Assembly: GCA_034336665.1 (NCBI GenBank)
Contig: JAPFBE010000002.1
Span: 81,412,905-81,476,904 of the forward strand
DNA: 64,000 nt
DNA from: Luscinia megarhynchos
Lineage: Eukaryota; Chordata; Aves; Passeriformes; Turdidae
Direction: 5' to 3'
Part shown: positions 62,401-64,000 of the stretch, piece by piece
Position numbering within the stretch: the stretch's first letter is position 1
Layout: the number at the start of each line of letters is the position of its first letter
The notes under the pieces: generated by a model
Seen by the model: only the letters and a program-made list of their open reading frames with translations
Told to the model about the DNA's origin: nothing
Database searches by the model: none
Program-made: the position numbers and the translations under genes

Positions 62401-64000
62401 AGCAAAAACACCATTGCTGCAAGAAGAGAAACTGAATCTGCCAAGGCTGCAGGTCCAGTTAAGCAGTATAAACTCATCTTTAACAAACTCACCACGACCC
62501 CCATGGAGCTGATGTGGAGCATGATGTACTGCTCTTTCATCAGCTCTTACTTTTTCTTGCCACTGGAGTGGCCAAATCAGCCAGGTCTCTTTGCAGCCCA
62601 GCCAGGGCTGGCACAGCTCTCCTGCCTGCAGCATCCTGTGCCAAGGAAAGGCACTGGTGACATCTGGACCACTGCTGCAGATGGCTCTGCACTTCCTCCT
62701 GACAAAAGCAGCCCTTCTGGGCTAAAACCTAGCAGGAGAGAGGCAAAATAGGAAACAAATGTGGGGGAACCACTGCCCTGATGATATTGGAGGAAGAAGG
62801 ACCAAAGTCTGAGCTCATGTTTTCAGTTCCTAAAGAAAACCTATTCTGCCCAAGTGCTGCTGTGCATGTTGGCCAGGACTCCCATGGATGCCACAGAGCT
62901 AGCAGTAGGGATGGGGGATGCTTTTTCATAGGCAATCTCATTTCTGAATTGTCAGAAAATAATTCTCTTTATTTCATAAAGACAACTCTGAACTGCTGGA
63001 TTTTCCTTTTCCAAGAGCAGTATAAGAAAATAAATATTTATTTTTTTGTTCAGAAAGAGTTCCTCTTTGCATTGCCTCTGACCTTCCCAAGTCCCAGCAC
63101 TTCTGCCTTTCACTGAGTTCTGCTTTTCAGCCTTTTACCTTAGTGGTGACAAGGGGGACTTCCTTGGCAGGAGTCACTCAGCTCCTTCATCAGGCCCTTT
63201 CAGGAGAGGCAAAGCAAAACACAAATGGTCTTTCTGCAGAAGTTCCCACTACCCAGCAACTCTTCAGTAATTCAGAGACCAGAGAGTCTACACAGAAATC
63301 AGAGCTGTAAGTGGTTTAATATCATGTGCCATCAGACATTACATGCCTTGCAATTCATGTTGGGGATTTTGATTAAAGAAACCCTTGAACATGGCAAGAA
63401 AGAACTGTGAATTCTGATAATGTTCTCAATTTTTAGCAGTAAAGTAATTGAAAATGAAGGGTGAAGGAAAATAATTGAACATGAAAGCTGTGTGCTGTGT
63501 TAAATCAGCAATAATACCCAAGTGAGAGGAGATCATGGTTAGACTGAAAGATGTATCCTTGGCCAGCTGTAATTTTGCACTCTTCTCAACCACATCAGCC
63601 TGTGAAATAAAAAATGCAGGCTACCCTTCTGGTGGGACTGTTTCAGTAGGGTCAGAAGGACTTTGCATGAAAAGCCCCATACAAGATAAACAGAGATGAA
63701 TAGGACGCTTGACAGGCAGGTCCAGAGGACAAGAGACAGTGCTTCTGCTGAGATATAATTGCTCTAATTGGACCTGGGCTTGCAGAGATGGTAAAGCTGA
63801 AGAGGGCTCTGCAGTCATGCTGCTGTTCTGCACAAAAGAATACTGTTGTGATAGGAAGCACATAGCAGTTGGGGAAATAATCAACAGCTTTGTGCTTGTG
63901 TCCCCCTGGCATCTTGGATTTGCCAGCACAACATGAGCAGAATATTTTCTTTTAAAGATTCCCAGGGCTGAATTGCTTCATGAAGTCTCTTTGAGTGTTA

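Larger units (their letters stand above)
31370..64000 (-). other. NCALD: NCALD upstream intron / 5' region
   Basis: 32.6 kb with no recognisable coding exon on either strand. It contains CR1 fragments at 46.2, 52.4 and 55.7 kb, a 23-unit pentanucleotide array at 49.8 kb, a GACA array at 34.16 kb, homopolymer runs (A18 at 32087-32104, T17 at 34582-34598) and a TTA run at about 36.11 kb. Non-coding first exons of NCALD may lie here but cannot be identified without transcripts. GC-richer patches (44.75-45.0, 48.0-48.3, 52.5-53.3 and 60.7-61.7 kb) produce overlapping open frames without domains. Confidence 0.65.

Overview
The window looks like a piece of a bird chromosome, probably a passerine, although the exact species cannot be read from the sequence. 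The clues are vertebrate split genes in AT-rich introns, several 5'-truncated CR1 LINE fragments (one ending in the avian-type ATTCTGTG tail), a short betaretrovirus-like LTR, and the GRHL2-NCALD gene order found on human 8q22.3. Most long open frames in the window are chance frames in introns, UTRs or repeats. The supported protein-coding parts are six exons.

Layout: 1-7558 holds the last three coding exons of GRHL2 (+ strand), followed by a probable long 3' UTR to about 11.9 kb. A CR1 fragment (11.92-12.26 kb) and a CpG-enriched block (12.6-13.3 kb) follow. The next stretch (13.3-21.9 kb) lies between two convergent genes and includes an AT-rich block at 13.83-15.3 kb that resembles a minus-strand 3' UTR. 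NCALD (neurocalcin delta, - strand) occupies the rest: a probable 3' UTR (about 21.93-23.76 kb), the terminal coding exon (23765-23862), a middle coding exon (24722-24827), the first coding exon (30973-31350 plus 19 bases of 5' UTR), and then more than 32 kb of upstream intron or 5' region with CR1 fragments and simple repeats. GRHL2 is an epithelial transcription factor and NCALD a neuronal calcium sensor. They are neighbours by synteny and are not known to share a pathway.

The most unusual structure lies in the 859-bp last intron of NCALD. Positions 23977-24573 form a palindromic retroviral mini-element: a complete LTR of about 293 bp, a tRNA-Lys primer-binding site that continues into the complement of almost the whole mature tRNA-Lys including its CCA end, and then an inverted LTR lacking U5. 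Both outer ends are U3 termini (TG...CA), and they are flanked by a near-perfect 6-bp target duplication. This reads as an integrated, aberrant reverse-transcription product in which the tRNA primer itself was copied into DNA.

Forty-five bases away, a perfect 48-bp tandem duplication (23836-23931) has doubled the splice acceptor and the start of NCALD's last exon. Use of the upstream acceptor would add exactly 16 in-frame residues just after EF-hand 4.
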